DNA of 64,000 nucleotides from Ligustrum vulgare (Eukaryota; Streptophyta; Magnoliopsida; Lamiales; Oleaceae), in assembly GCA_963555705.1 (NCBI GenBank), contig OY743187.1, positions 17,250,133 through 17,314,132 of the forward strand. Reading direction: 5' to 3'. Below the pieces are notes generated by a model. It made no database searches, had not been told where the DNA came from, and saw nothing but the letters and a program-made list of their open reading frames with translations. Positions within the stretch are counted from its first letter, which is position 1; each line of letters starts with the position of its first letter. The translations under genes were made by a program, and so were the position numbers. Positions 23,040 through 34,230 of this stretch are shown in pieces.

Positions 23040-23811
23040 TGTGAGGTTGACAAAGATATTGCATCAAATTTATGATATTTTAGGTTTTCAATATTTATAC
23101 AACGTAATTATTTTCTGATTGAAATTATAATTTAGTATTGATCATCTCAATTTTTAATTAAGTAAATTGGGAGACAATTTATATATTATTGTGAAAAAAT
23201 ATCATAAATTTTAAATTAAAATATAGCAAAGAATATCTTGGTATGGTTAATTACTTTTTGAAATTTTAAAATTAACAGTTAGGACAAAAACCATTAATAA
23301 CTATATCATTTTAAACAATATAGATAAATTTTTTAATCGTTAATGTTAAAAAATGTGATATGAGACTTTTTGGAATAAAAAATTAATTAAGAATTAAATG
23401 TAGTTATCATTGAAATAATTTTGAAAAATAATGCAATGTAGGAAAGAACTTTAATATGTATATATAATAAATAACTTAAAAATAGGATTTAGTTATAAAA
23501 ATTTCAATACATCGTGATTTATAAAAATATGAATGTGTATAAATTTTAGATATAATTTTAATTGAGGATTTGACATTGGATTTGTATGACTTAACCAAAT
23601 ATTTATCCATAAAATTAAGACTAATAAAATATCACAATTATTATAAGAAATTAATTACGTATTAAATGTAATTATCTATAAAAATATTTAATAATTTAAT
23701 AATATGCTATAAAAAAGAGCTCCAAATTTTAGATGTACTAAATAACTAAAAATAAGATTATTTATATATAAAAAAAAAAACTATATGTATGATGTGATTT
23801 ATAATTTAGTA

Positions 23812-23971
23812 CTCCCTCCGTCCCATAAAGATAGTCCTCTACTCATTTTCACACAGATTAAGGACAAAATGGAATATAAAATATTAATTTCACTCTTAAA
23901 AAATAAAGTAAACTATCTTTTTGAGACGGACAAAAAAGAAATGGTGGACTATCTTTGTAGGACGGAGAGAG
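23812..23971. mobile_element. Stowaway-type MITE (Tc1/mariner), 160 bp, in Helitron A
   Basis: Starts CTCCCTCCGTCCCATAAAGA and ends with the inverted partner (CTATCTTTGTAGGACGGAGA followed by GAG), flanked by TA on both sides (23810-23811, 23972-23973). This is the plant Stowaway signature. An orthologous copy sits at the same position in Helitron B (52963-53122), so it was present before the two Helitrons diverged. Confidence 0.9.
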
Positions 23972-25285
23972 TATTATCTATTAATAAAATTTCGACATAA
24001 TTTTTAATTGAAAATTTTACTTTGGATTTGTATAACTGAACACAAATATTTATTTGTAAGATTGAAAACGTTAGAAGAACACATTTTTTTATGAAAAGAG
24101 AGATTTTGACACAAAAAAGTCAAATATAAATAAGTAAAATCAAACAAATTATCGTTCTTATATCATAAAAAATAAAAAACAACTTCTCGGTAAAAGCAAA
24201 TTTTTTTTTAAAAAAAAAAAATTCTAGTTTCTTGTTTTTATTATTTTTTTATACAATGTGATATACAATTTCATCAAATATATATACTGACTCATGAATA
24301 ATATGTTTTTTCTTCACTCAACGGCCGAAACCATTAAGAAATCTATCCAACCCAAAACTATTCTAAATAGCCCAACATTAGTTAACACACATTGCAACCC
24401 CAACAGAGAAATCTAGAATATAATATAAATAGACTATTAACAAATCCTCTTATTAGTCCAAAATAATTTTGCACTCTATATTGTTTTAGAAGCTTTCTCT
24501 ACAATATTATTGTTTTAATATTTTTTTCTTTTTTGTCAGAAATCCAAATCTATGTTCAATGACTCAAAATATCACAGGTCTTGAAGAAAAGAGTAGTGTC
24601 AATCCTTTTTACTTTTTCAAAAAATAATTTACGATTTTTTATTTTCAACTGGTTTGTAATAGTAATAACTAATAAGCATTACCACCGCACCAGAAATTTT
24701 GAATCATAATAGAAGGTGGAGTGGAGCGATCATGTTAAACAGTACACATTTTTTTCAAAGAAATAACCATTTAATTGAATCTTTTATTATTGTGTATATC
24801 TTCATAATAATTACATATAATAGAAATGAAAGAGGTTGTATATAGAGAAATGGAAAAAAAAAAAAGATATAGAAAACAAAAATGAATAACCAAATTTTGA
24901 AAAACGGGAAAAAATGAAACAAATTCTGAAAAAGCGAAAAAGGAAAAAAAATAATAATAACTGACTTTCCAGTGTAATTAGGCGGCGGGAAATAGAAGCC
25001 ATGTAAACACAATAAATATTGAAAACTGTAAGTAGACGTCAGAGATTTTGAAAATAATAAATAAATATTGAAGGCCCAACTATTTTTGAAGTGGGTTTTA
25101 AAGTTGATTATTGGAAGGGGGATATAAGTAGTGTGAACATGATAAAGATTTAAATCCCAAAAAATTGGAAAAATAAATAAATAAATAAATAAAATCTGCA
25201 CATAGTACAAGAGTTTTGGAGGGAAACAGTGAAGTTGACTGGGGTTGACTCAGCTACTTTTATATATTATATATAGATATATAGA

Positions 25286-25570
25286 TTTTTCTCGTTGCAG
25301 TCCTCAAAAATGCAATCTGCTCTCTGTTCACTCTCGGTCACAACACAAAAACTCAGAAATATCCAAGAAAACGTAGAATAGAATAGAAATCAATTTCAAG
25401 ACTTTTCACAATATCTCGTGCATGGAAAAAAAAAATGAGGGTAGAATGAAAGTAACCACTACACAGTTCTAGTTATTAGTTAAATCACTTGTGCAAATGG
25501 TGCTCAACTACACAAATGAGGCAAAATGTACAAAATGAACATCCCATGATTAAGTGCTCACACATTCCCT
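25286..25570. other. Probable 3' untranslated region of the BOI-like gene
   Basis: Lies between the Helitron A 5' end and the stop codon of the minus-strand BOI-like gene at 25571. No other gene is seen. The Helitron terminus sits only about 300 bp beyond the stop codon, so Helitron DNA probably begins close to the end of the transcript. Confidence 0.5.
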
Positions 25571-28138
25571 TCATGACATGTATACATGCAAACTCGCAGT
25601 CTTCATCACCAGGCAAATTGGGCAAATGTTAATCAACCCTTCGCAATCAATACACAGACATAAGTGTCGACACGGGAATAACAAGACACAAACTTCTTTG
25701 ACCTTGCAAGCTCTGCATTTTAGCTGATGGTCTAAAGGAACTTGACTTCGAGAACCATTAACAATTCCGTGATGGTTCATGGACGAGACTGCATCATGAT
25801 CATCTACCTCACTCTCCCCGAATCCTTCCTGAGCTCGGGCACTGCCTTGTGCCATGAGCTGCTGGATATTGCTCTTCAAGAGATGTGCGACGGATTCATT
25901 GTATTTTGCTCTGTGACGCCACGAATGAGCTTCATTTACAACCTGCTTTATTCTATCACCTAACTCCTCGTTCTTGCGGTTAATGTTCTCTAGTTTATGC
26001 TGCTTCTCATGTAATTTGGTGTTCACTCCTCCTTGTAAGGAATTCAAAATAGAAACTGTATGCCTCTGGTTTAACTCTCTTACACCCATCAGGAGGTTCT
26101 CTACCTGGTGGACAAAGACGAATTGAGAAGCTGTAATATAAGGTGACGATTAATTTTTATTTTTTTCAGTAAATATTTACAACATAGAATTAACAAACTT
26201 CACTATAAGTTTTTGCCTATACAAGTATAGGCAAAACTTATATTATGTTGCCAGTCCGGTAAAAAATAATTTTTTATGCAACAAAGTAGTTTCTTCCAAA
26301 TCCGTAATGTCCAGAATTCAAATATCAAGACTAGCAAGTGTGCCTCATACAAAAACTAGTTTAGGGCACTGTACCTGACGGTTCATATATCTGCCAAATT
26401 CTGCTGTCTGTCGATCTGACTCCAGTTTAATACTATTGCCAAGGGAAAGAACACTAGAAAGGGTGTTTCCTGTGTTTTCATCAGCAGGAAAATCGGAGGA
26501 ATTCCATTCTCCCTGGCAAGAAAGTTTGAGCCCAGTTGATACAGGATTGGGGTTCAAAAGAGTTCCAATATGACCCTCATCATTGGACAGCAAGATATTA
26601 TTCATTGATATTGGAAGCTCCCTTTGCCCGCCTACAGGTTCCACTTCCCTGACTCTATTAATAGGCTGATTTGCAGCAAGGGCATCCATAGGGTTTGTGG
26701 AATCAAAGCCATGGTCAATTGGAACTGTAAAAAAAAAATATGAGATAAAAAATGTATTACCAAAAATTGAAAAGGTTGAAAGTCCAGAAAAATGACAAAT
26801 TAATAAATGTAACAAGTAACTCCTAGCAAGAAAATGAAACAGAAAGTAGAACTGTAACATATTCAGGTTAATGCAATTGCATCTGTGGGAGTCTCACTTG
26901 TTACTAAAATAAATCAAGTAAAAACCTTCATGATTCTTCTTTGCTTTTTTTTTTTTAATCAATCTATCCGTGTTTCAATATTACCACTATCATGTATAAT
27001 CAAAAGTAATAAATGATCAAAATTAGAGATCCTAAAAACTATATAATCCATACAAAGACTACAATAAGAACATAATTTTGACATTGTAAAATCTTCTCAA
27101 CAGGTGTGGAAACTGAATTTACCACTCGTTATGACTTAAGACATATGAAGCCAATGTCAACCATTTAAGAGATACTTTTGAGTAGTGGCACACCACTTGT
27201 TATATATGATTGAATAGAAAGGCCTAGTTAAAAAAACTTGTCACTTGGAGAAAGGAGAAGATCATCCAGTTACTTTGATCAGTTTATGCCCTAAATCACA
27301 TGATCAGCAGAGATTTGAAGATCGAGGCCCAACAAGTGTTACATATGGCATGCGTAAAGCAAATCTGGTACATGTAAGCTATATATTTGTTGACATTGAA
27401 GGAGATATAGTGAAAGTGCCAAATTTCACCTCAGAGTTCCCAAAAAAAAAAGGAGGAACAAAATGGAACCAGCAGATATAAATTAACCAAACTCTACAGA
27501 AATTCAACCTGAACCAGTAACAAATTAATTTACTGACTAAAGATTTGGCTATGTTCCCTATTCTCTGGTTGTTTATTTTGCAAAATTGAGACGAGCAGGG
27601 AAACAATGTGTTATAAGTTATAGTTATTAAAAATAAGTGCTGGCAGAAGTTAAAGATAATTAATTAGGGCGCCAGCTTGTGGTGCAGCATACATCATGAA
27701 TTGAGGCAATGAATGCATCCATTTAGGCAGACAAAAGTTATAAGTATACAAAATATAGTAATTTAACAGCTCTTTCTAGTAATTTTTCTAACATTGCCAT
27801 AATGAAATAATCAAAACCTATCGCCAGTTAAATTCTTGAAGAGAAATCCCTGTTCTTCACAGAATACATATACTGATATACAGTGTGAGCTATGAAGAGT
27901 AGAAATCAAAGTGACAATAAATTACAGGGCTAATAATCATTATGAAAACTTGGCATCAATAGTAGAACCCATAAAAAAACGCGCATTAGTTCTATGAGGA
28001 AGAAGAAGAAGAAGAAGAAATAAAACCACCATGTCCAAACAATTTGAATTGAGGCAAGGAATTGATATCATATTGGTTGGGATTTTCATCTCCAGACACA
28101 GGGAATCTGGTGTTTCCATTACTTCCTCCTCCAAACAT
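25571..28138 (-). CDS. BOI-like (BOTRYTIS SUSCEPTIBLE1 INTERACTOR / SBP1-type) RING E3 ubiquitin ligase
   Basis: Ubiquitin ligase of the BOI/S-RNase-binding-protein family. Members act in the nucleus and cytosol, ubiquitinate R2R3-MYB and DELLA-linked targets, and restrain cell death and gibberellin responses. Coding exons are 28138-28030, 26724-26375 and 26104-25571, all with GT-AG introns and matching phases, giving 330 residues. The N-terminus is MFGGGSNGNTRFPVSGDENP and runs into LPQFKLFGHVPIDHG, typical of the family. The middle carries FGRYMNRQVENLLMGVRELN, followed by a coiled-coil WRHRAKYNE region. The C-terminal RING has CRAC, CRHLCLC, C and CPIC (about residues 279-325). A 5'-UTR intron is likely (28143-28587; donor CTT|GTAAGG, acceptor CTCAG|GAATATG). 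No lesion is seen. The substrate cannot be inferred from sequence. Confidence 0.92.
26205..26241. repeat. Perfect-stem inverted repeat in the BOI-like intron 2
   Basis: The arms ATAAGTTTTTGCCTATAC and GTATAGGCAAAACTTAT are separated by AA, with one T-run length difference. The stem is about 17 bp. It could be a remnant of a MITE or a structured intron element. Confidence 0.8.
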
Positions 28139-28142
28139 ATTC

Positions 28143-28900
28143 CTGAGAATCATACACTAGATACATTAGATCCAAATAACTATTGTTTAAAATCCTATTA
28201 TGACTGCCAGCAAAAAAATAAAAAAAACAAAACTCAAGAACTACAAAGGCAATTTATCCCAATGCCCCAAAACAAGTAATCTTAATTTAACTGATACAGA
28301 ACACGAACAAATCCTTCGAAAGAACATTCAAAAAAAAGTAATTATACATGGTCCAAATCAAACAACCCATCAATCAAGAAAAACACAGCTCACTTTCAGT
28401 TTTCTTCCACTTTGATGTGTCTTTACTCTTTTATGATCGTCAAGAAAATAAATAAGTACATTCCAACCCATATATAACTATTTCAAGAATCCCAATAAGG
28501 AAATAATCCAGGAAAAATACAAAATTCCCTTCAATCAACTGAAAACCAAAATCATCAATAGATTAAAAAAGAAAAAAGAAACCTTACAAGATTCAGCTCC
28601 CGTCGAAATGGATTATCCTAAACTTGATGCTATAATCTTTATAGGGCTTTTCCTTTCCTTGTTTGAACAGAAATGGGCAAAAGAGCCGGCGATAATAATG
28701 AAAAAAGAGAGAGAGAATATGCGCACAAGAAGAATAATGACAATTATGACAGTAGATGGTGGTGGAGTTATTGTTGTTTCGGTTAAGAAAAACGATTCCA
28801 ATCGGTGTTGTTGGGAGGGATATGAAGAATTGGAAAAAGACTCGTTGAAAAATAATCTTCTTCTTCTTCATTTCTTTGATAAATGATACTCTCTCTTTTT
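28143..28900 (-). promoter_or_regulatory. 5' untranslated exon, UTR intron and promoter region of the BOI-like gene
   Basis: The minus strand carries a plausible untranslated exon ending at 28588 (donor GTAAGG) and rejoining at 28142, four bases before the start codon. The exon body (about 28588-28870) is purine/pyrimidine patterned and GC-richer than its surroundings, like plant 5' leaders. The transcription start is inferred to lie near 28870-28900; no TATA box was fixed. Confidence 0.5.
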
Positions 28901-29262
28901 CTTCTCTGTCGGGCTGTCTGTCAGTTTTCTTCTCGTTTCGGCACCTGTTATGTTTGTTTGTTCCCTTTAATCAGGCTTACGTTACTGTTCACTGCAGTTT
29001 CAAGCTTCCAATTCAATGCTCCTCCTTTTCTTTAGCCTACCTATACGACTCAAATAAAAGAATTTGATTTAAAATGTATGTTTGATATTATTTATAAAGA
29101 GTTTTTTGAAAATAAATAGTGATTTTTTGGAGAATAGATGGTTGAGATTTGATTTAAAAGTTAAATATTGTAGGATTGAATTTTAATGAATTGTTGATAT
29201 TGAATATTGTAAAAAAAAGAGGAAATTTTAAAGAATATCAAACAAAAGCATAATGTATATTA
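28901..29262. other. Intergenic stretch upstream of the BOI-like gene
   Basis: AT-rich, with no gene recognised. It is presumably distal promoter sequence of the minus-strand BOI-like gene. Confidence 0.4.
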
Positions 29263-29444
29263 GCCTCCGTTTGGTGGCTCAAAATGAAATTTGATTTATA
29301 ATGTATATTATTTGAATTTTCTAGATAAGATATGTGGCTAAAAATTGGATAGAGAAAATGTGTGTGATTAAAAAATGATTTGAAAAATTGTGTAAATTAA
29401 TTTGGACAATCATTGCCATTTTAAAATAACAACCAAATGGAGCC
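29263..29444. mobile_element. Tourist-like MITE (PIF/Harbinger type)
   Basis: About 182 bp bounded by inverted repeats GCCTCCGTTTGGT and ACCAAATGGAGCC, flanked by TTA and TAA. Internal words (ATGTGTGTGATTAAAAAATG, GATTTGAAAAATTGTG) recur in other MITE-like stretches near 29470, 46980 and 57380. Confidence 0.7.
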
Positions 29445-29641
29445 TAAGATGTGCAGTTAAAAATTGAAGAAAGAAAATGTGTGGTTAAAAAGTGGTTTGA
29501 GAAATTGTGCCCATTATAAATTGGTAATCATGACACTAGCCGAACAGTGCGTGATTTATATTCTGTTTGGTAAGGGTAAAATATGTTGTTAAAAAGTGAT
29601 TTCAAAAACCATGCATAAAATCAAAACAACTACTCATTTCA

Positions 29642-29877
29642 AAAAGGTTGAACTCCAACCTTAGGAGCTCCCACGACTCCTGCTTTAGAGGTTTGTAGAT
29701 GATGTAAATGGCGAGACATGCTTCGGTGAAGTATAGTTGAGAGTTTGCTGTTTAATTATACTTGTAATGAGCGTCATTCATACCAAAGGTAGAATTCGAA
29801 CTCTCACCATGCAACTGCAAGCTCAATTGAAATTTCTCACTCTCACATTTCAACCAACTGAACTATGTCTCGAGGGC
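29642..29877 (-). mobile_element. tRNA-derived SINE with 17-bp target-site duplication
   Basis: Read on the minus strand, an RNA polymerase III promoter is visible: box A TAGTTCAGTTGG (about 29854-29865) and box B-like GAGTTCGAATTC (about 29790-29801). The element is about 236 bp and ends in a short T run. It is flanked by identical 17-bp sequences AACAACTACTCATTTCA at 29625-29641 and 29878-29894. That perfect duplication is the mark of LINE-mediated retroposition and indicates a recent insertion. It carries no ORF, as expected for a SINE. Confidence 0.88.
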
Positions 29878-29894
29878 AACAACTACTCATTTCA

Positions 29895-32143
29895 TTTCTA
29901 CTATAGACGAAAATGATACGTTGCCCATGATTGATTCTAGATTTTTAATAGATTTGGTAAAAGTTGATGAAATATGTGGTTGAATAGTTATGAGTTTAAT
30001 AAAAATGTATGATTAAAATTAATTGTTAGCTTTGACTTATGTTAAAATATGGATTATAATCAATACCAAACCGAGGTTATATAATAGACAGAAATGATAT
30101 GTTCGCAACCGTCGAACAATCTATCGTATCTGACAGTCAATGTATAGATACCACGTGGATGATACATGTAATGGGACATGTGTACATTAATTGTCCAACA
30201 AATATATTGTTCGACAATCGGATAACAGATCAATTCTGATATTATAAATCAAATAACTTGTAATAAAATAAATATAAAAAATAACTTGTAATAAAATTCT
30301 AAAGCGCATGATAAAATTTAGGTAGACCTTTGATAAGTGTGACATTTGATTTGTTAATATATCAAATGCATTGTACCTACTTTCTCTCTCTATAATTCAT
30401 GTTTGGTGGAAATTAAATGTGGGGCATGAAATTTTCTATATAAATTTCTTTCATTTTTGAGTAATACATTTGAAATTAATAAAAATAAACGTGTTCCTTT
30501 ATTGGTGTGATGTCGATACATGTATCGATACCTATTGAATCTGACAGTAATCCTGTATTTTCTTCAAGTTATTGAATTAATCTTTTCTTTGACATACGTT
30601 AGTGAATATAGAGCTGAAATAAATACATGACAATTAATTAAAACTGATAAAATCTAGTATCGTAATCAAGTGTGTCAAAATAATTTAAAACTACAGCATA
30701 ATTCATTAAGTTTAAATTTAAGAAAACTAAAACTCTGTATTGTATTGATACGTGGTATCGATACATGATAGTTAATTAGCAACCGTTAGTATTTGAAAAT
30801 TAGCACTAAAGTTTGTTAAACATAGTTATACACAAGTATCGATACATATTGAACAGTAGCTTTATGAAAATATGTATAATTTACATATCTATTTATTTTA
30901 AGGCCTTATACAAGGTTTTTAAAATCATCAAAATTAAACCCCGTATTTCTAACTAATTATGTATTCTTACAAGTAAAAACATCTGTATACATTTCACATA
31001 ATCAATATTGTATCCATAATATTAAATAAAAAACGCGATACACCATTAAATAAACTATTAAATTTGGATTTTCTTTGTAGTTGACCATAACTCATAAAAA
31101 TTATTGAAATTAACAATCATTTTTATTGGTCAAATACAAATATTTGCTCTTAAGATTAAACAAAAGCTTATAATTATTGTGATTGATATTTTTGAAAGAA
31201 ATTTAGATAAAATGTTAAATACGTGAGGAAAATGCAAAAATTGTGGTTAAAAGCGAATAATATTCTTTTAATCATTCTTAATTTTAATAGTTGTGTGAAG
31301 ATTATATGGTATACCATTTTCGTTATAATTTTTTTGTCACCAACATAGCATGTTGTCATATCATGATAATTGCTAAATTTATGTAATTATTATTTTGACT
31401 ACTTGATTTTATAATTAAAAATATAGTTTTATTGGTTAAATACAAATATTTGTGGGTTTAAGATTAAGCACACATTTATAATTATTGTGATTTATATTTT
31501 TGAATCAAAATTGGAAAAACTTAAATACGAGAGGCATAAATCATGAGAGATAATTGATACCTTCCACAATATATTTATATTTGGCGAATACTTTAATATT
31601 ATTTACTAATGTATTAAGTAAAATACTAAAGTATCCGACAAACATAGCATCCTCAATATCTCACTTATTTTTATTTATGGATTAAAATGGTGTAGTATTG
31701 AATTTATAATGCTTATACTAAACTTAAAAGAAAAGTGTTGACATATTTTATTACAAATCAAATTTGTATTTTCAATCGAAAAATTGCATTCGTACAGGGC
31801 CTGTACCTGTAGGATTGCTCTTTTCAATATACCAAAATTATTCACTAATTTTACAATATATTTTGTACGATACAATATCCGTGCATCGCACGGGTGATGT
31901 ACTAGTTTATATCATAGTACTCCACTTTCATCTTTGTATACTCATAACGAGACAAGGTTAGGAACTCTGGAGGGTAGTTCCAGATCTCGGTTTTCGTGAT
32001 ATACATATAGATCAACACATTTTTGAAAGTTTTTCACCCGCAAGAGAACTTTAAAAGTAACACGATCAGCATCTGCAATATTTTTAAAACATGAAAAATA
32101 ATGGATACAAAAGTATTCAGCAAACAACATACTTTTTAAAATA
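29895..32143. other. Gene-free, repeat-derived AT-rich stretch
   Basis: No coding region is seen. Palindromic TATCGATA words occur at 30511, 30747 and 30836. A plus-strand Helitron 3' end lies at 31880-31905. The remainder is AT-rich without recognised domains. Confidence 0.5.
31879..31905 (+). mobile_element. Helitron 3' terminus, plus strand
   Basis: The hairpin CCGTGC-ATC-GCACGG is followed after eight bases by CTAG (31902-31905) and T. It is the same type of terminus as the minus-strand Helitrons in this window. The matching 5' terminus upstream was not found, so the element's extent is unknown. Confidence 0.8.
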
Positions 32144-33119
32144 CTAGTAGTAAGTACGTGCGTTACACGTCTTACGTATATGATGAATGTGATGAATAAT
32201 ATCTTCATAAAAGTAATACCACTTTTTGAAAGTTGTTGAGATAATAAATTTCAATGTGAGAAGTAATATTCAGCTGAAAATGAAAAAAAAAATTATGTAA
32301 ATTTGAACCCAAAAAAATAGTAAGTAGTATGTTTGAAAATTAATTTGGAAAAAATATCGATGACGTGTTGTAGGTTTTGTATAGTAATAAATGATATTAT
32401 TTCTTCAATGAATTTGCAATCGTATGTAAGAATTTAGATATTATTGAATATTAAAATAGGTATTGAATAATAGGAAGTTACAAAATCATTCAACTTTCAA
32501 TCATATTTTTCTTTATTTATCATTTGATTAATTATTGAAAATTTGTAAGGAAAATTCAATAATGCAAATTTTTTAATAAATTTCACAAACTATTTATTGT
32601 TAAATTTCATGTTTTGAATTGAGAAAAGTTAATGTGAGAAAAAAGTTTACCATAACACACGCTTTATGCAATTTGTATGATCACAAAAATTGTGAAAAAG
32701 CTTATTTACTATTCATTTTAGTCGTTTTTTCCCTTTAATTTCAATAACTTTAAACACACATCTTCAACCCTTATAAAGAAAATTATTACAGAATATTTAA
32801 ATGTATTGTAAATTAATATTACGGACTAATAAAAGAAAAAAATTGAGGATAATATTGACAAAAAACCTAAAAATTTTATAGCGTTATTGACAAAATAGAA
32901 TAATGCAATAATTAACAAAAGAATAAAAATTATCTATGATTTGACTTTTATAGATATTTTATTTTTCACAAATCCATAAATAATTTACTATAGGTCACAT
33001 ATAAATTGATTTTGCATTAATTAAACCCCCTAATCCAATTATTAAAATAAGTTGATAAAATTTAAAATTAACTAAAATAAAAATAAACAGAAAACTATGT
33101 GCGGATTTATGTGAATTCT

Positions 33120-33120
33120 A

Positions 33121-33189
<69 letters not shown>
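33120..33189. repeat. (ATT)n microsatellite, about 23 units
   Basis: Uninterrupted ATT trinucleotide run inside the 32144-34230 Helitron. It is the longest microsatellite in the window. Confidence 0.95.
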
Positions 33190-33367
33190 GTTCATTGGAC
33201 AACTTATGCATATTATGAATGATATTGTTAATGTTAAAATTATTAAATAGAATAAACATGAAATGAAACCATTGTGAATGAAAATGTTGAATAAATTATT
33301 ATTAAAGGACGTTGTAAAAATTATAAGATATTTTTCTTATAAATTAGAAATAGAACTCTAACAACAA

Positions 33368-34085
33368 ATAATTTTTTAATACTTAATAAACGCGAGAGTA
33401 TAATAATATGAGAAAGTATAATAACATAAATTTTCATAACATTGTAAATTGTAAATAAATGAGAGATTATAATGAAATAAAATATTTAATGGCATGAATA
33501 AAATAATTGTAATCAAAATTTTCTCCTAAACCCTAATTTTTTATATATTGTAATAAAATATGAGGGATATACAAAGTCACACCCTTCAACTCTAACAAAA
33601 AATCATTAAAAATTCTAAAAATTATTGAGAAGATGACCCAAATAATAAAAGGATAAAAAAGAGGTAAATTTGAATTAAATTTGTACAATATTTTTTTTCA
33701 TGCGTAACATATGACATTAAATTCACGGATTAATGAAATTTTAAACTTTTGAATGGAATATCATAAGATTATACATTTATAATATATATAGTGTAAACTA
33801 AGGAATTTGAGTAGACAATTAAGTTGTTGAAATTAGAAATAAGCAAAAATTGAAACATAATTTTTTTTAATACTAAATAAATGTGATAGTATAATATTAT
33901 GAGAAAGTATAATAATGTAAAATTATATTATAACATTGTGAATTGTTAGACAATAAAAATATTTTAATAATAAATAATTGAAAGATTATAATGAAATAAA
34001 ATATTTAATGGCATGAATAAAAAATTGGTAATTAAAATTTTCTCCTAAATTCCAATTTTAATATATTGTAAAAAATAGAATATGG
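33368..34085. repeat. Imperfect direct duplication inside the Helitron
   Basis: Blocks at 33368-33565 and 33862-34085 share long words in the same order: AATAATTTTTTAATACT-like, GAGAAAGTATAATAA, ATTATAATGAAATAAAATAT followed by TTAATGGCATGAATAAAA, and AATTTTCTCCTAAA. Substitutions and small indels distinguish them. Confidence 0.7.
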
Positions 34086-34230
34086 GGGGTAACAAAATAA
34101 GTCTCTTCATTTTTTTAACTTAATTAATTAATTAATTTAAGAGGGTATAGTTGGTTTAAAGCAAAATATGTGAGGGCAAAATTATGAAGTCAAAGATTCT
34201 CCTTTATCTATGCTTTTAAGATAGTGTAGA

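Larger units (their letters stand above)
22436..25277 (-). mobile_element. Non-autonomous Helitron, copy A
   Basis: Minus-strand 3' end: hairpin CCCGTGCATCGCACG, ten bases, then CTAG (22436-22439) followed by T. Minus-strand 5' end: A|TCTATATATAATATATAAAAG, with the terminus at about 25277 (25285 is an alternative). Decayed helicase coding is visible near the 3' end: YAMTINKSQ (about 22625-22655) and SNAGCKFFIPRISL (about 22715-22765), so it derives from an autonomous element. It carries an internal Stowaway MITE (23812-23971), an (AAT)n microsatellite (22997-23037) and a 560-bp part absent from copy B. Confidence 0.8.
32144..34230 (-). mobile_element. Non-autonomous Helitron, about 2.1 kb, both ends visible
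   Basis: Minus-strand 5' end: A|TCTACACTATCTTAAAAGCA at 34230. Minus-strand 3' end: a weak hairpin ACGTG-TAACG-CACGT followed by CTAG at 32144-32147, then T. The flanking bases A (32143) and T (34231) agree with A|T insertion. Inside are a long (ATT)n tract and an imperfect duplication of about 220 bp (33368-33565 and 33862-34085). No coding capacity remains. Confidence 0.65.

Noticed and set aside
23785..24000. ORF spanning the Stowaway MITE (also at 52945-53178)
   Set aside because: Its conservation between the two Helitrons reflects the shared MITE, not a protein.
24755..25210. 151-residue minus-strand ORF inside Helitron A
   Set aside because: Phe/Ile/Leu-rich translation of AT-rich, homopurine sequence. 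Absent as a frame in copy B; no domain.
27245..27606. ORFs on both strands within the BOI-like intron 1
   Set aside because: They lie in an intron defined by phase-matched exons and show no domain.
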